A stretch of 49,942 nucleotides of DNA from Myxococcales bacterium (GTDB lineage: Bacteria > Myxococcota_A > Polyangia > Palsa-1104): the NCBI GenBank assembly GCA_003170275.1, contig PNAM01000015.1:1-49942 (forward strand). Reading direction: 5' to 3'. The translations under genes and the position numbers were made by a program. How positions within the stretch are numbered: position 1 is the first letter of the stretch; the number at the start of each line of letters is the position of its first letter. Below, one piece after another: positions 1 through 10,779 of the stretch. The notes below the pieces were generated by a model. The model did no database searches and was not told where the DNA came from. It saw only the letters and a list, made by a program, of their open reading frames with translations.

Positions 1-365
<365 letters not shown>

Positions 366-656
366 TTATTTCTCTAGAATTCCAAGAACCTCTTCCTCGC
401 GGAGGATGAGGTGCTCAATGCCGTCGATCTTGATCTCGGTGCCCGAGTACTTGCCGAACAGGACGCGGTCGCCCTTCTTCACGTCGAGCGGGCGCTGCTT
501 GCCGTCATCGGCGACCTTGCCGTTGCCGACCGCAATGACCTCACCCTCGATCGGCTTCTCTTTGGCCGAATCCGGGATGATGATCCCACCCTTGGTCTTC
601 TCTTCTTCGGCGAGCCGTTTGACGACCAGCCGATCCTGGAGCGGACGAATCTTCAT
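366..656 (-). CDS. groES: GroES co-chaperonin
   Basis: Ten-kDa co-chaperonin (96 aa), the lid of the GroEL chamber. The sequence runs from [14 protein letters not shown] through [13 protein letters not shown] (mobile loop region) to the conserved tail [17 protein letters not shown], which is full family length. The open frame extends further upstream, but the ATG at 654-656 is preceded by GGGAGGG (Shine-Dalgarno) and gives the family N-terminus, so this start is chosen. First gene of the groESL operon; heat-shock control by HrcA is expected from the CIRCE element about 40 bases upstream of the start. Confidence 0.98.
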   Translation of the reverse strand: MKIRPLQDRLVVKRLAEEEKTKGGIIIPDSAKEKPIEGEVIAVGNGKVADDGKQRPLDVKKGDRVLFGKYSGTEIKIDGIEHLILREEEVLGILEK

Positions 657-694
657 GTGCTGCCCTCCCATTGGGATTTGTTCGGGGAAAATCG

Positions 695-721
695 TTAGCA
701 CTCCTCTTTGGTGAGTGCTAG
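695..721 (-). promoter_or_regulatory. CIRCE operator (HrcA binding site) of groESL
   Basis: Inverted repeat TTAGCACTC - 9 bases - GAGTGCTAG lies between groES and its upstream promoter region. It matches the CIRCE consensus (TTAGCACTC-N9-GAGTGCTAA) at all positions but the last base of the right arm. HrcA repressor bound here blocks groESL transcription until heat stress. The hrcA gene itself is not in the window. Confidence 0.96.
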
Positions 722-730
722 CGGCCCACA

Positions 731-758
731 CCTTAATGCCTGTCCCCGCGCCGCGCAA
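731..758 (-). promoter_or_regulatory. possible groESL promoter
   Basis: Reading the minus strand, TTGCGC (758-753) is followed about 15 bases later by ATTAAG (737-732). That would place the transcription start next to the CIRCE element, as in other HrcA-controlled operons. The -10 match is poor, and a heat-shock-sigma reading is not excluded. Confidence 0.35.
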
Positions 759-909
759 GGGGGTTTCGGTGTATGCAGGCCCTCCGGGAGGCCCTCGGAA
801 GGGTCCGCTGCAGCCCTTTTAGCCAGTTGGAAACAAACCGTTAATTTGATTTCGACCGGCTCCCCTCTGCACACTGAACAAGGGGCCACTCTCCGGAGGT
901 TTTCGAAAG

Positions 910-1479
910 ATGGACCTGAAGCTGGATGCGTCGGTTGCGGAGTTCTTCCAGGGACTGATCTCTTCGACGATCAAGAACCAGGGGGTCGACACGTCCGAGC
1001 CGACCGAGTGCTATCTCGTCAATTTGCTGGCCGCTTTTTCGAACACCACGGTCGACGACGAGCCGCTGGCGCTGAAGATGGCGAGCGCCATGGAAGCCTC
1101 GCCGGACGAGCGCGCGCGGCACCTCAAGGAGGTGGGCGATACCTCGCTCTACGTGTCGGGGTTCTTCGCCGAGTCGCTGCAGCGCAAATTGGTCGACGTG
1201 GACTACTACATTCAAATGGGCGGAGCCGCGTACAGCGAGCTGGCGGGCTACTTCCGCGGCTACCGGCGCTCGGAGGTGTTCGGCGAGGTCTATGACGAGC
1301 TGGGACAAAAGTTCCCGCGCTTCGTCGATGTGCTGGCGGAGATCAGCGAGCAGACCTCGTGCACGTCCAACCTCAGCCTGGTGCAGCTCTACGAGCGCTG
1401 GTTGCGGACCGGCTCCGAGTGGATGGAACGGCGGCTGCGCGAGCACGGGGTGATCCCCAAGAAATCGGAGCTGCAGTAA
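910..1479 (+). CDS. conserved hypothetical protein, 189 aa
   Basis: I do not recognise this family. The product is soluble, mostly helical in character, acidic, with no signal peptide or membrane segment and a single Cys pair region (residues about 154-157, TSCTSN). It has a good ribosome site (GGAGG at 895-899, ten bases before ATG). The next gene begins one base after its stop codon, so the two are almost certainly translated together and may form a complex. It is divergent from groES, separated by a 253-base region that also carries the CIRCE element. Confidence 0.8.
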   Translation: MDLKLDASVAEFFQGLISSTIKNQGVDTSEPTECYLVNLLAAFSNTTVDDEPLALKMASAMEASPDERARHLKEVGDTSLYVSGFFAESLQRKLVDVDYYIQMGGAAYSELAGYFRGYRRSEVFGEVYDELGQKFPRFVDVLAEISEQTSCTSNLSLVQLYERWLRTGSEWMERRLREHGVIPKKSELQ

Positions 1480-1480
1480 C

Positions 1481-2131
1481 TTGGCCGCCGTCCTGCGCGC
1501 GTTGCAGGGCGGGATCGAATCGATGTATCGGGTCGAGACCGACCTCGACGTGTGCGATTTTCTCGTCGGTGGCGATCGCAACGGCTGGGAGGTCGAGCGG
1601 ACGCCGCGCGAGCAGCTGCTGATCAAGCAGGGCGACGGCGAGATGCAGCTCGGGCTGTTCGTCGACGAGCGGACCATCGAGAACCTGACGCTCAACGATC
1701 CGGGGCGCCGGCTCGACGCGGGGAATCTGCAGGACTTCCTGTTGGCGGTCGAGGGCGTGAGCCACTTCGTGTACCTGGTGCACCGCGCGCGCGCCGACCG
1801 GCCGGTCTCGGCCGTCGAGCTCGAGCTGCAGGCCGAGGTCGACAAGTACCTGGTGGCGCTGCTGGTAACCTGGAACCAGGACCCGGACGGGAATCCGCCC
1901 GAAGACCTGCGCCGCCGGCTGTTCTCGGAGATTTCGTTCGCCGGCGATCTGTCGCGGGAAGAGCGCGATCGCTATCAGCTAGCCAATTCCGCCGCCGACT
2001 CCTATGCCGCATCTCTCGAAGAGCGCTTCCTCAAGGTTCGCAACGTCGACGAGATGCTCGCCGAGGCGCGCCGCTTCTACCGCAAGGGCCTCGCCGAAAA
2101 GCTCGAGCACATCACTCAGCTCGCCGCGTAG
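1481..2131 (+). CDS. conserved hypothetical protein, 216 aa
   Basis: Unrecognised cytoplasmic protein. The frame opens with TTG at 1481, one base after the upstream stop codon; GGAG at 1467-1470 sits about ten bases before it, so a translationally coupled TTG start is favoured. ATG at 1523 is the fallback and would remove 14 residues. The protein is rich in Leu, Arg and Glu with predicted helices in the C-terminal half (an ERDRYQLANSAADSYAASLE-type helix) and no membrane segment or Cys cluster. It ends one base from the stop of the convergent DUF502 gene. Confidence 0.75.
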   Translation: MAAVLRALQGGIESMYRVETDLDVCDFLVGGDRNGWEVERTPREQLLIKQGDGEMQLGLFVDERTIENLTLNDPGRRLDAGNLQDFLLAVEGVSHFVYLVHRARADRPVSAVELELQAEVDKYLVALLVTWNQDPDGNPPEDLRRRLFSEISFAGDLSREERDRYQLANSAADSYAASLEERFLKVRNVDEMLAEARRFYRKGLAEKLEHITQLAA

Positions 2132-2132
2132 C

Positions 2133-2783
2133 TCAGTTCTTGGTGGAGTTGAGGGCGTCGCGGGTGAGCTTGGCGGTGGTCGTGAGCAGGTCGGGCTCTT
2201 TGGCGACGCCCATGGTGATGACCAGCTTGAAGGCTTGCTGGACGGGCATGTCGAGATCGCGGACCAGGGATTTCTCGACCAGCAGGTAGAAGCCCGAGGT
2301 GGGGTTGGGCGTGGTGGGGATGAAGACGCTGATCAGCTCGTGGCCCTCGTTCGACAAGATGGGGATGTGGGTCGAGGTGACGAAGGCGATCGCGTACATG
2401 CCCGCGCGCGGGTACTCGACGAGGACGGCACGCTTGAACGACTCGGCGCCCTGCGAGAACACCGATTCGAAGACCTGCTTGATGAGGCCGTAGGTGCCGC
2501 CGAACAGCGGCATCTTGGTGAACACGCGGTCGAACAGGCCGACCATTCGCTGGCCGATGAAGTTGTGCGCGAACAGCCCGACGCCGAGCGCGAGGAAGAA
2601 GACGGTGACCACGCCCATGCCCGGCAGCGGGTGCCCGAGCACGCGCGGGCGGAACTGATCGGGGAACAGCGCGTCGACGCCGCTGACCAGCGCGTACACG
2701 AGGTAGAGCGTGCCGCCGACGGGGGCGAGCAGCACCAGGCCGGTGATCAGCTCGTTCTTGAGCAGTTGGCGAAGCCGTTTCAT
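2133..2783 (-). CDS. DUF502 family membrane protein
   Basis: Inner-membrane protein of 216 aa belonging to the DUF502 family, whose role is unknown. Two hydrophobic segments are visible, at about residues 14-34 and 56-75, followed by the family core: PLFGGTYGLIKQVFES, then VLVEYPRAGMYAIAFVT and the VFIPTTPNPTSGF block, all hallmarks of DUF502. It is the last gene of the dck-panB-panC run, 13 bases after panC, so it is probably cotranscribed with pantothenate synthesis, though no functional link is known. Confidence 0.88.
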   Translation of the reverse strand: MKRLRQLLKNELITGLVLLAPVGGTLYLVYALVSGVDALFPDQFRPRVLGHPLPGMGVVTVFFLALGVGLFAHNFIGQRMVGLFDRVFTKMPLFGGTYGLIKQVFESVFSQGAESFKRAVLVEYPRAGMYAIAFVTSTHIPILSNEGHELISVFIPTTPNPTSGFYLLVEKSLVRDLDMPVQQAFKLVITMGVAKEPDLLTTTAKLTRDALNSTKN

Positions 2784-2796
2784 GAGGAATGGGAGT

Positions 2797-3657
2797 CTAG
2801 GGAATGAGCTGGACGTTGTCGATGAGGCGTGTGGCGCCGACGAAGGCCGCGAGCGCCATCACCGCCGGACGGCTGACGTCGCCGGTCAGCGGCTTGAGCG
2901 TGGCGGCGTCGTCGAGCTCGAGGTAGTCGAGGCGCAGGTGGCCGGCCTTCTCGGCGTCGGCGAGCGGCCGGCGCGCGATCGCGAGCAGCGTCTCGGCAAC
3001 GCGTTGCCCCGCGGTGAACGAATCGCGCGCTGCGGAAAGCGCCCGCGACAGCGTGAGCGCGTGCTGGCGCTCGGCCGAGCCGAGATAGGCGTTGCGCGAC
3101 GACATGGCCAGCCCGTCGTGCTCGCGGACGATCGGCATGCCCAGCACCTGCACGTCGATATGAAGGTCGTGCACCATGCGCTTGATGATCTGCAGCTGCT
3201 GGAAGTCCTTCTCGCCGAACAGCGCGAGGTGCGGCTGCACCAGGTTGAACAGCTTGAGCACCACCGTCGCCACGCCGCGAAAATGGCCCGGGCGGCGGTC
3301 GCCGCAAAGCCCCTGCTCGAGCTCGCGAACCTCGACGTAGGTCTGATAGCCGTCGGGATACATGTCCGCCGGCTCGGGCAAGAACACCACGTCGGCGCCG
3401 GCGCGCTCGGCCTTGCGCACGTCCCCGTCGAGATCGCGCGGGTAGCGCGACAGATCTTCCTTGGGTCCGAACTGCGCCGGGTTGACGAAGATCGACAGCA
3501 CCAGCACGTCGGCCCGCTTGCGTGCGGCCTCGAGGAGCGACACGTGGCCGGCGTGCAGGTAGCCCATCGTCGGCACGAACGCCACGCCGAGTCCCGAGCG
3601 GCGCCATTCGAGCGCGCGCGCACGCATCTCGTCCGGCGAGCGAATCAGGTCAGCCAT
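2797..3657 (-). CDS. panC: pantothenate synthetase
   Basis: Joins pantoate and beta-alanine with ATP to give pantothenate, the vitamin B5 precursor of coenzyme A. Full length (286 aa). Nucleotidyltransferase-type motifs are present: FVPTMGYLHAGH (HxGH-type ATP site), IFVNPAQFGPKEDL, the FGEKDFQQL loop and the KMSKS-equivalent LAMSSRN. The ATG directly abuts the panB stop codon, so translation is coupled to panB. With panB this covers two of the steps to pantothenate; panE and panD are not in the window. Confidence 0.97.
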   Translation of the reverse strand: MADLIRSPDEMRARALEWRRSGLGVAFVPTMGYLHAGHVSLLEAARKRADVLVLSIFVNPAQFGPKEDLSRYPRDLDGDVRKAERAGADVVFLPEPADMYPDGYQTYVEVRELEQGLCGDRRPGHFRGVATVVLKLFNLVQPHLALFGEKDFQQLQIIKRMVHDLHIDVQVLGMPIVREHDGLAMSSRNAYLGSAERQHALTLSRALSAARDSFTAGQRVAETLLAIARRPLADAEKAGHLRLDYLELDDAATLKPLTGDVSRPAVMALAAFVGATRLIDNVQLIP

Positions 3658-4614
3658 TTATTTCTTGATCGGGCGCAGCGGGATCGGGATGCACGCGGCG
3701 CCGGTGGCGTCGGGATCGCGCTCGGGGCCACCGCCGCCGGCCGCCTGCCCCTGTGCAAGTGACCCGTACGGTGTCGCGTTGGCCGGCGTAGGCGCGTCCT
3801 TCGAGAACGAGTGGTCCTCGTCGGGGAACTGGGCGTTGCGCACCTCGGTGACGTACTGCTCGATCGCGGTGCGGATGCGGACCGCGAGGTTCTCGTAGCG
3901 CTTGACGAACTTGGGCCGGAACTCCTCGTTCATGCCGAGCAGATCGTAGACCACCAGCACCTGCCCGTCGCAGTCGACGCCCGCCCCGATGCCGATGGTG
4001 GGACAGCTCACCTTGCTGGTGATCTCCCGGGCCAGCTCGCGCGGGATGCCTTCGAGCACGATCGAGTAGCAGCCGGCCTGCTCGAGCGCCACCGCGTCGT
4101 CGACGATCTTCTTGGCCGCCGCCTCGCCGCGTCCCTGCACCTTGAAGCCGCCCATCTGATGCAGCGACTGCGGCGTCAAGCCGATGTGGCCCATCACCGG
4201 GATGCCGATCTGCACCAGCCGCGACGCGAGTTCCGCGTAGTAGGCGCCGCCCTCGAGCTTGACCGCCTCGGCGCCGCCCTCCTTCACCAACCGGCCGGCG
4301 TTGCGCAGCCCGTCCTCGACCGACACTTGATACGACATGAACGGCATGTCGCCGACCACCTGCGCCCGCTCGGCGCCGCGCACCACCGAGCGCACGTGGT
4401 AGATCATCTCCTCCATGGTGACCGGCAGGGTGTTGCCGCCGCCCTGCACCACCATGCCGGCCGAGTCACCGACGAGGATGATGTCGATGCCCGCCTGATC
4501 GACGAGCCGCGCGAAGGTCGCGTCGTAGGCGGTGAGCATGGCAATCTTGTTGCCGTCCGCCTTCATCTTGCGCAGGTGCTGGATGGTGACCTTGGTGAGT
4601 CCGTGCTTCTTCAT
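3658..4614 (-). CDS. panB: 3-methyl-2-oxobutanoate hydroxymethyltransferase
   Basis: Transfers a hydroxymethyl group from 5,10-methylene-THF to 2-oxoisovalerate, giving ketopantoate. The TIM-barrel core shows the family motifs [48 protein letters not shown] and [20 protein letters not shown] lies six bases before the ATG. At 318 aa it is longer than a usual PanB (about 265): residues from about 265 form a low-complexity, Gly/Pro-rich tail ending near PIPLRPIKK, with one Cys. The tail is probably disordered and dispensable. Confidence 0.97.
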   Translation of the reverse strand: MKKHGLTKVTIQHLRKMKADGNKIAMLTAYDATFARLVDQAGIDIILVGDSAGMVVQGGGNTLPVTMEEMIYHVRSVVRGAERAQVVGDMPFMSYQVSVEDGLRNAGRLVKEGGAEAVKLEGGAYYAELASRLVQIGIPVMGHIGLTPQSLHQMGGFKVQGRGEAAAKKIVDDAVALEQAGCYSIVLEGIPRELAREITSKVSCPTIGIGAGVDCDGQVLVVYDLLGMNEEFRPKFVKRYENLAVRIRTAIEQYVTEVRNAQFPDEDHSFSKDAPTPANATPYGSLAQGQAAGGGGPERDPDATGAACIPIPLRPIKK

Positions 4615-4634
4615 GTCGACCTCCGTCTCGGTCC

Positions 4635-5270
4635 CTACCGGGATCCAAGCGGGTTGTAGTGGGAGATGCCTGCCCTGGTCTTTTGGATGACCGCTACCAG
4701 ATCGTCCAGATCCGGACGACGCTCGACGTAGTCGATCTCCGACGTGTTCACGACCAGAAGCGGGCTGTCTCCGTAGTTGAAAAAGAACTCCGCATAAGCC
4801 TGGGCCACTTTTTCGATGTAGTCACGGCCCGGAACGCTCGACGAGCGCTTCTTGAGCCGGCCGTGCAGCACGTCCGCCTTCGCCTGCAGGTAGACCACCA
4901 GATCGGGGCGCGGCACCTCGCGGCCGAGCAGGCGGTAGACCTTGTCGTACAGCGCGAGCTCGTCGCGGCTCAGGTTCACCTGCGCGACGATGCGGTCACA
5001 TGCGAACAGGTAGTCGCTCACCACGCCGCCGCGCGCGAACAAATCTTCCTGGTGGAACTCGTCCTTCTGCTGGTAGCGCGACAGGAGGTAATAGAGCTGC
5101 GCCTGGAACGCGCTCCGCTTGGGGTCGTGGTAGAGCCCGTCGAGGAAGGGATTGGGGCCAGGCTCGATCACGCCGCGGGCGCCCAACCGCTCGGTAAGGA
5201 GGCGCGCCAGCGCGGTTTTCCCTACCCCGAGAGGGCCTTCGACCGCGATGTAGCGCGGGCGCATATCCAC
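4635..5270 (-). CDS. deoxynucleoside kinase (deoxyadenosine/deoxyguanosine type)
   Basis: Phosphorylates deoxynucleosides for salvage into dNTPs. The P-loop reads EGPLGVGKT near the N-terminus; later come the family [15 protein letters not shown] region (DRS-like substrate motif), [21 protein letters not shown] and a C-terminal DLDDLVAVI helix. The frame stays open to 5303, but GTG at 5270 has the hexamer TATATT six bases upstream and no Shine-Dalgarno, so I place a leaderless GTG start here; ATG 5264 is two codons later. It heads the operon dck-panB-panC, a grouping known in several bacterial phyla where folK often also occurs (absent here). Confidence 0.9.
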   Translation of the reverse strand: MDMRPRYIAVEGPLGVGKTALARLLTERLGARGVIEPGPNPFLDGLYHDPKRSAFQAQLYYLLSRYQQKDEFHQEDLFARGGVVSDYLFACDRIVAQVNLSRDELALYDKVYRLLGREVPRPDLVVYLQAKADVLHGRLKKRSSSVPGRDYIEKVAQAYAEFFFNYGDSPLLVVNTSEIDYVERRPDLDDLVAVIQKTRAGISHYNPLGSR

Positions 5271-5276
5271 CTTCAA

Positions 5277-5282
5277 AATATA
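5277..5282 (-). promoter_or_regulatory. -10 box, leaderless start of the dck-pan operon
   Basis: TATATT on the minus strand, followed by exactly six bases and GTG (5270). A TTGTGC hexamer lies 17 bases upstream (5305-5300) as a partial -35. This separates the pan operon from the TPR genes upstream although the gap is only 36 bases. Confidence 0.65.
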
Positions 5283-5306
5283 GACACTAACGCGATGCGG
5301 CACAAG

Positions 5307-6161
5307 CTAAAGGGGCAGACTTGCTAGGAGCCGCCGGGCTCGACGCGCGTAGGGGCTTTCCGGCAGGGCGTTGAGAAAGGCCTGCAGGGCCCGCCGCGCT
5401 TCGCCAAATCGCTTGTTGGCGCGCTCGGTTAGGGCGACGTAGTAGAAGCGGTCGGCGGCCGGCAGGAAGGTGTAGTGCGACGAAGCGAGGTCGCGCACGA
5501 AGGGATCGATCTTGAGCGCGTCGGCGAGCTCGAGGCGCGACTTCTCGAGCTGCTCGTCGCGGTCGAGCGCGACCGAGAGCGCCAGGCGGGGCATCACCTC
5601 GTTGGGGCGCGCGTGCACCGAGCGACGGTAGGCGTCGATCGCTTCGGTGAGCCGGCCGAGCGCCATCAGATCGTCGCCGAGATCGTACAGGAGCAGCCAC
5701 TGGTCGGGAATGCCGCCCGCCTCCTCGGCGCGCCGATACTCGATCAGGCTGCCCTCGAGATCGCCGGCGAACGCGCGCGCGAGGCCGAGGTTGAACGCGA
5801 GCCGCGCGTCGCGGGTAGTGCAGCCCGCGCGGCCGGCGCACGAACCCTGCCCCGCGTCATCGAGCGCGCGCGCCCGCTCGAGCAGCGGCAGCGCAAGCTG
5901 GGCCTCGCCGTTCTCGAGCCGCGCCGAGCCGCACAGCGCGAGCACGTCGTAGCTGTGCGGGCACAGCCGCGCCGCCTCGCTGAGCAGCTCGAGCGCCGAG
6001 GTCTTGTCGGCCAGCACGCGCGAGCCGAGGCGGCGGCGCGCCTCGTCGACCAACTCGGCGCAGCGGAGGCGATTGGGGTGGATCACGTCGTCCCACAAGG
6101 GCGACGGTCCTTCTGCGTGCGCCGGCGCGGCGTACAGCGCGAGCAGCACGAGCCATCTCAT
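5307..6161 (-). CDS. secreted TPR protein
   Basis: Periplasmic or secreted protein of 284 aa. The chosen ATG (6161) overlaps the upstream stop as ATGA and gives a signal peptide MRWLVLLALYAAPAHA. The body is made of tetratricopeptide-like helical repeats (SALELLSEAARLCPHSYDVL, AIDAYRRSVHARPNEVMPRL), a protein-interaction fold. Its C-terminal half is a clear paralogue of the next gene upstream: both share a (S/A)LDRDEQ-E-SR block, AL-IDP--R-L, F-P--DR--Y-AL and a final YARRAR--L. No catalytic motif. It probably works with that neighbour. Confidence 0.85.
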   Translation of the reverse strand: MRWLVLLALYAAPAHAEGPSPLWDDVIHPNRLRCAELVDEARRRLGSRVLADKTSALELLSEAARLCPHSYDVLALCGSARLENGEAQLALPLLERARALDDAGQGSCAGRAGCTTRDARLAFNLGLARAFAGDLEGSLIEYRRAEEAGGIPDQWLLLYDLGDDLMALGRLTEAIDAYRRSVHARPNEVMPRLALSVALDRDEQLEKSRLELADALKIDPFVRDLASSHYTFLPAADRFYYVALTERANKRFGEARRALQAFLNALPESPYARRARRLLASLPL

Positions 6162-7429
6162 TTCGGCGCGAGCTCGATGGTGACGATCACGTTGTCGTTG
6201 AGCACGCCGTCGAGCGGGCGGAAGCGCCACGCGGAGGCCGCGCCTTCGATGCACGTCGAGAGCGCCGGCACGGCGAGCGTCGAGCGCTCGGTGAGGACGC
6301 GCGGCGCGGTGAGCGGCCCGCCCGCGGTGAAGCCGAACGGATGGATCTCGAGCGCGAGCATCAGCCCGCCCACCAGGTTCGGATGGCTGCGCAGCGCGCG
6401 CGCGTAGCACAGCCGCAGATCCTCGACGTAACCGCGCAGGCTCTGGCGCAGATCATCGATGTTGCGGCCGCCGCCGAGGCGCTCGATGGTGGTGATCTCG
6501 ACCTTGAGCCGCTCGAGGTCGCCGGGCTGCGCCAGACCGCGCCGGTCCGCCTCGAGGTGCGCGCGCGCGCGACGGGCGTAGCGCGCGTTCGGCGGGCTCC
6601 CAGCGAGGTAGGTGCGCCACGCGGAGATCGCCTGATCGCGATCGCCCGCGACCTCGTGGCCGAGCGCGAGGTACGCCCAGCGGTCACCGGGCGGCTCGAA
6701 GAACACGCCTTCCTGGCTGAGCCTGCGCATCGCCGGATCGATGTCGAGCGCGCGGCGGACGGCGCTGCGCGACGCCTCCTCCTGCTCGTCGCGATCGAGC
6801 GACACGCCGAGGCCCCAGTTGGCGAGCTCCCACGAGAGATCGTGATGCTCCGACAGCTCGAGCGATCGACGATACGACTCGATCGATTCGTCGAGCCGGC
6901 CGAGCGCCATCAGCGTCTCGGCGGCGTTGCCGTACAGCGTCGCGCCGCCGTTGGTCTCGTCCCAGAAATTGAGGTGACGGCTCGATTCGACCAGCTTGAG
7001 GCCGCGCTGGTACTCGGCGAGCGCGTCGGCGTGCTGGCCCAGTCGCGAGTAGACGATCGCCAGCTCGTCGGCGATGCGGCGCGCCTCGACGCCCGACTTG
7101 TCGAGCGCGCGCGCCTTGGTGAGCAGCTGCACCGCTTTTTCGCACCCGCCGGGCCGGCACAGCTCGGGACGCGGCGGATCGGGCAGCGAGAGGGCCTGCG
7201 CCATCACGATCAGCGGCACCGGATCGGCGGGCGCCTGCGCCACGGCCTTCTCGCACAGCGCCTGCGCCTGCTCGACCAGCTGGTGGCGCGCGTCGAGCAC
7301 CTTCTCGTCGCCGGCCTGGCGCAACACCTCCTCGGCGTGCGGCACGAGCGCCGGCTCGGCGGCGCCCGCGCCCCGCGCGACCACCAGGGCGACAAAGAAG
7401 AAGAGGATGGCGAGCCGTGACATCCGCAT
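6158..7429 (-). CDS. TPR protein with AgmX/PglI-type C-terminal domain
   Basis: Exported protein of 423 aa: signal sequence (hydrophobic run LAILFFFVALVVARGAGA), TPR-like repeats over about residues 40-270, and a C-terminal TonB-like domain of the AgmX/PglI kind seen in myxobacterial gliding/envelope proteins (LRLCYARALRSHPNL, then STLAVPALSTCIEGAASAWRF). That domain usually binds or bridges envelope proteins. ATG at 7429 chosen; 7423 is equally possible. It is the first gene of a two-gene operon with its shorter paralogue. A TATACG hexamer (7444-7439) sits nine bases before the start and overlaps the -10 box of the divergent gene. Confidence 0.85.
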   Translation of the reverse strand: MRMSRLAILFFFVALVVARGAGAAEPALVPHAEEVLRQAGDEKVLDARHQLVEQAQALCEKAVAQAPADPVPLIVMAQALSLPDPPRPELCRPGGCEKAVQLLTKARALDKSGVEARRIADELAIVYSRLGQHADALAEYQRGLKLVESSRHLNFWDETNGGATLYGNAAETLMALGRLDESIESYRRSLELSEHHDLSWELANWGLGVSLDRDEQEEASRSAVRRALDIDPAMRRLSQEGVFFEPPGDRWAYLALGHEVAGDRDQAISAWRTYLAGSPPNARYARRARAHLEADRRGLAQPGDLERLKVEITTIERLGGGRNIDDLRQSLRGYVEDLRLCYARALRSHPNLVGGLMLALEIHPFGFTAGGPLTAPRVLTERSTLAVPALSTCIEGAASAWRFRPLDGVLNDNVIVTIELAPK

Positions 7430-7440
7430 CAAGTATGCCG

Positions 7441-7446
7441 TATAAG
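7441..7446 (+). promoter_or_regulatory. -10 box, leaderless start of 7453 gene
   Basis: TATAAG (5 of 6 to TATAAT) followed by exactly six bases and ATG (7453). The same bases read on the other strand give TATACG at 7444-7439 for the divergent TPR operon, so the two -10 boxes interlock. Confidence 0.6.
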
Positions 7447-7452
7447 CGAAAA

Positions 7453-7701
7453 ATGGCGCGCGTGATGTACCCGTTGGGAGGGCTGGGGGCGGCGTTCGTC
7501 GCCCTGCTCCTGTGGGTCTCGACGGTGGCGCTCGCCTCGCTCGACGCGCTGGTGCTCGGGCTGTTCGCGGCCGGCTTCGGATTGTCGCTGGCGGGCTACT
7601 TCCTCAGCGGCGATTTCACCACCCGGCGCCTGTCGGTGATCGGCGCCGGCTGCAACGGCGTCGGCGCGGTGATGCTGGCGATCCTGTACGCCGCCGGTTG
7701 A
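7453..7701 (+). CDS. small inner-membrane protein, 82 aa
   Basis: Unrecognised small protein with three hydrophobic segments (about residues 6-26, 29-46 and 58-80), most of its length being membrane. Start at ATG 7453 is chosen over ATG 7435 because a TATAAG box ends six bases upstream. No charged or catalytic motif beyond a short RR loop (FTTRRLSVIG). It is divergent from the TPR operon and ends 14 bases before the glutathione-transferase-like gene, which has its own -10 box. Confidence 0.7.
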   Translation: MARVMYPLGGLGAAFVALLLWVSTVALASLDALVLGLFAAGFGLSLAGYFLSGDFTTRRLSVIGAGCNGVGAVMLAILYAAG

Positions 7702-7703
7702 TC

Positions 7704-7709
7704 TAATAT
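7704..7709 (+). promoter_or_regulatory. -10 box, leaderless start of 7716 gene
   Basis: TAATAT followed by six bases and ATG (7716). It lies just after the stop codon of the upstream small gene. No Shine-Dalgarno is present. Confidence 0.55.
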
Positions 7710-7715
7710 CGGCGC

Positions 7716-8516
7716 ATGATTTTCTTGTACAGCTACAACATCTCGCCGTACGCGGCCAAGGTGCGCGCGATCCTCCGCTACAAGGGGCTGCCGTTCGAGG
7801 AGCGGCTGGTGCACCCGCTGCATCGCGGCGAGCTGAAGCGGCTGTCCGGGCAGAGCGGCGTGCCGGTGATCGACGACGGCGGGCAGGTGGTGGTCGACTC
7901 GACGCGCATCGCGCAGTTTCTCGACGAGAAGTATCCGCAGAAGCGGATCCTGCCGGAAGATCCGACGCTACGGGCGCGCGCGCTGCTGTACGAGGAGTGG
8001 GCCGACGAGGGGCTGCCGCGCGTGGTGCAGCCGGTGCGTTGGTTCCTGCCGAAGAACCGGCAGCACACGCTGGCGCTGTTTCGCTCGGCCTATCCGCCGG
8101 GGCGGCGCGAAGATCTGGCTTGGAAGGCGATCGCGCCGCTCGCGTACCACGGAGTGAAGCGCAAGTACGGCAATCGGATCGGGATTCCCAAGCCGCCCGA
8201 GGTGCTCAACCGGCTCGCCGAGGCGATGGATTACCTGGACGCAGCGCTCGCCGAGACCGGCTGGCTGGCCGGGCCGCAGCCGTCGGTGGCGGACTTCGCG
8301 GCCTGGGGCTTCTTGAATTTTCTCGACGGGATGGACGGGTGGGAGACGCTCAAGGCGCGCAAGCGCGTGCTCAAGCTGGTGCGCGCCTTCCAGAAGGACG
8401 AGACCGCCGCCCCCGAGGCCTACGACGTCGAAGACGCCGCCATGCTCGACGCCAGCCACCACCGCCGCACCACGCAGACCCCCACCCCCAACAAGAAACG
8501 CCTGCCGCTGGTCTAG
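7716..8516 (+). CDS. glutathione S-transferase family protein
   Basis: Thioredoxin-fold N-terminal domain (residues 1-80): SYNISPYAAKVRAILRYKG carries the S/Y-P-x-x-x-K active-region pattern, SGVPVIDDG the cis-Pro loop and VVDSTRIAQFLDEKYP the glutathione gamma-glutamyl (E/D-S) site, here D-S-T. A helical C-terminal domain follows, with the GST capping-box pattern PSVADFAAWGFL (residues about 189-200). Conjugation or reduction with glutathione is likely, substrate unknown. The last 30 residues form a basic, Pro/Thr-rich tail unlike usual GSTs. The stop shares the palindrome CTAG with the convergent gene. Confidence 0.88.
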   Translation: MIFLYSYNISPYAAKVRAILRYKGLPFEERLVHPLHRGELKRLSGQSGVPVIDDGGQVVVDSTRIAQFLDEKYPQKRILPEDPTLRARALLYEEWADEGLPRVVQPVRWFLPKNRQHTLALFRSAYPPGRREDLAWKAIAPLAYHGVKRKYGNRIGIPKPPEVLNRLAEAMDYLDAALAETGWLAGPQPSVADFAAWGFLNFLDGMDGWETLKARKRVLKLVRAFQKDETAAPEAYDVEDAAMLDASHHRRTTQTPTPNKKRLPLV

Positions 8517-8842
8517 CCGGAGGCGAGCTGGGCGGTCGGGTCGACGAACTTGAGCTCGCCCTGCGCGCCGACGAGGATCACGCCGCGCGAGTCGAGGCCG
8601 ATCTTTTCCGGGTCGCCGGCGCTCCACGAGATGGTGGTCTCGTCGCCGGGCGGGCCGACCACCGGAACTCCGTCGATGCGGCCGCGCTGACCGACGATGG
8701 CCACGCGCTGGCGAGCGACGAACCGGCCGTTCGAGATCGGGAAGCGCGGCTCGAGCGTCTCCTGTCCGAACAGCGCCGACACGTCGGCCGCGGACAGGCG
8801 GACGAAGCGCGGCGAATGCGGCTTGCGGACCGGGGAAGACAT
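8513..8842 (-). CDS. half-size PduL-like (PTAC domain) protein
   Basis: Protein of 109 aa that reads as one copy of the PduL phosphotransacylase beta-barrel: FVRLSAADVSALFG aligns with HVHLSxxDLxxLFG; then NGRFVARQRVAIVGQRGRID and VPVVGPPGDETTISWSAGDP match the GQF-ExVxLVGPKGxIExVRVLGP-TQVExSxxD core. True PduL (about 210 aa) has two such barrels and binds zinc through HxH; here HVH has become FVR, so the metal ligands are missing and catalysis is unlikely. A CoA/phosphate-binding or purely structural role is possible. Identification rests on motif reading, not a search. Follows parE on the same strand. Confidence 0.7.
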   Translation of the reverse strand: MSSPVRKPHSPRFVRLSAADVSALFGQETLEPRFPISNGRFVARQRVAIVGQRGRIDGVPVVGPPGDETTISWSAGDPEKIGLDSRGVILVGAQGELKFVDPTAQLASG

Positions 8843-8865
8843 CGCTGGGACTGAAGATATGCCCG

Positions 8866-10778
<1,913 letters not shown>

Positions 10779-10779
<1 letters not shown>

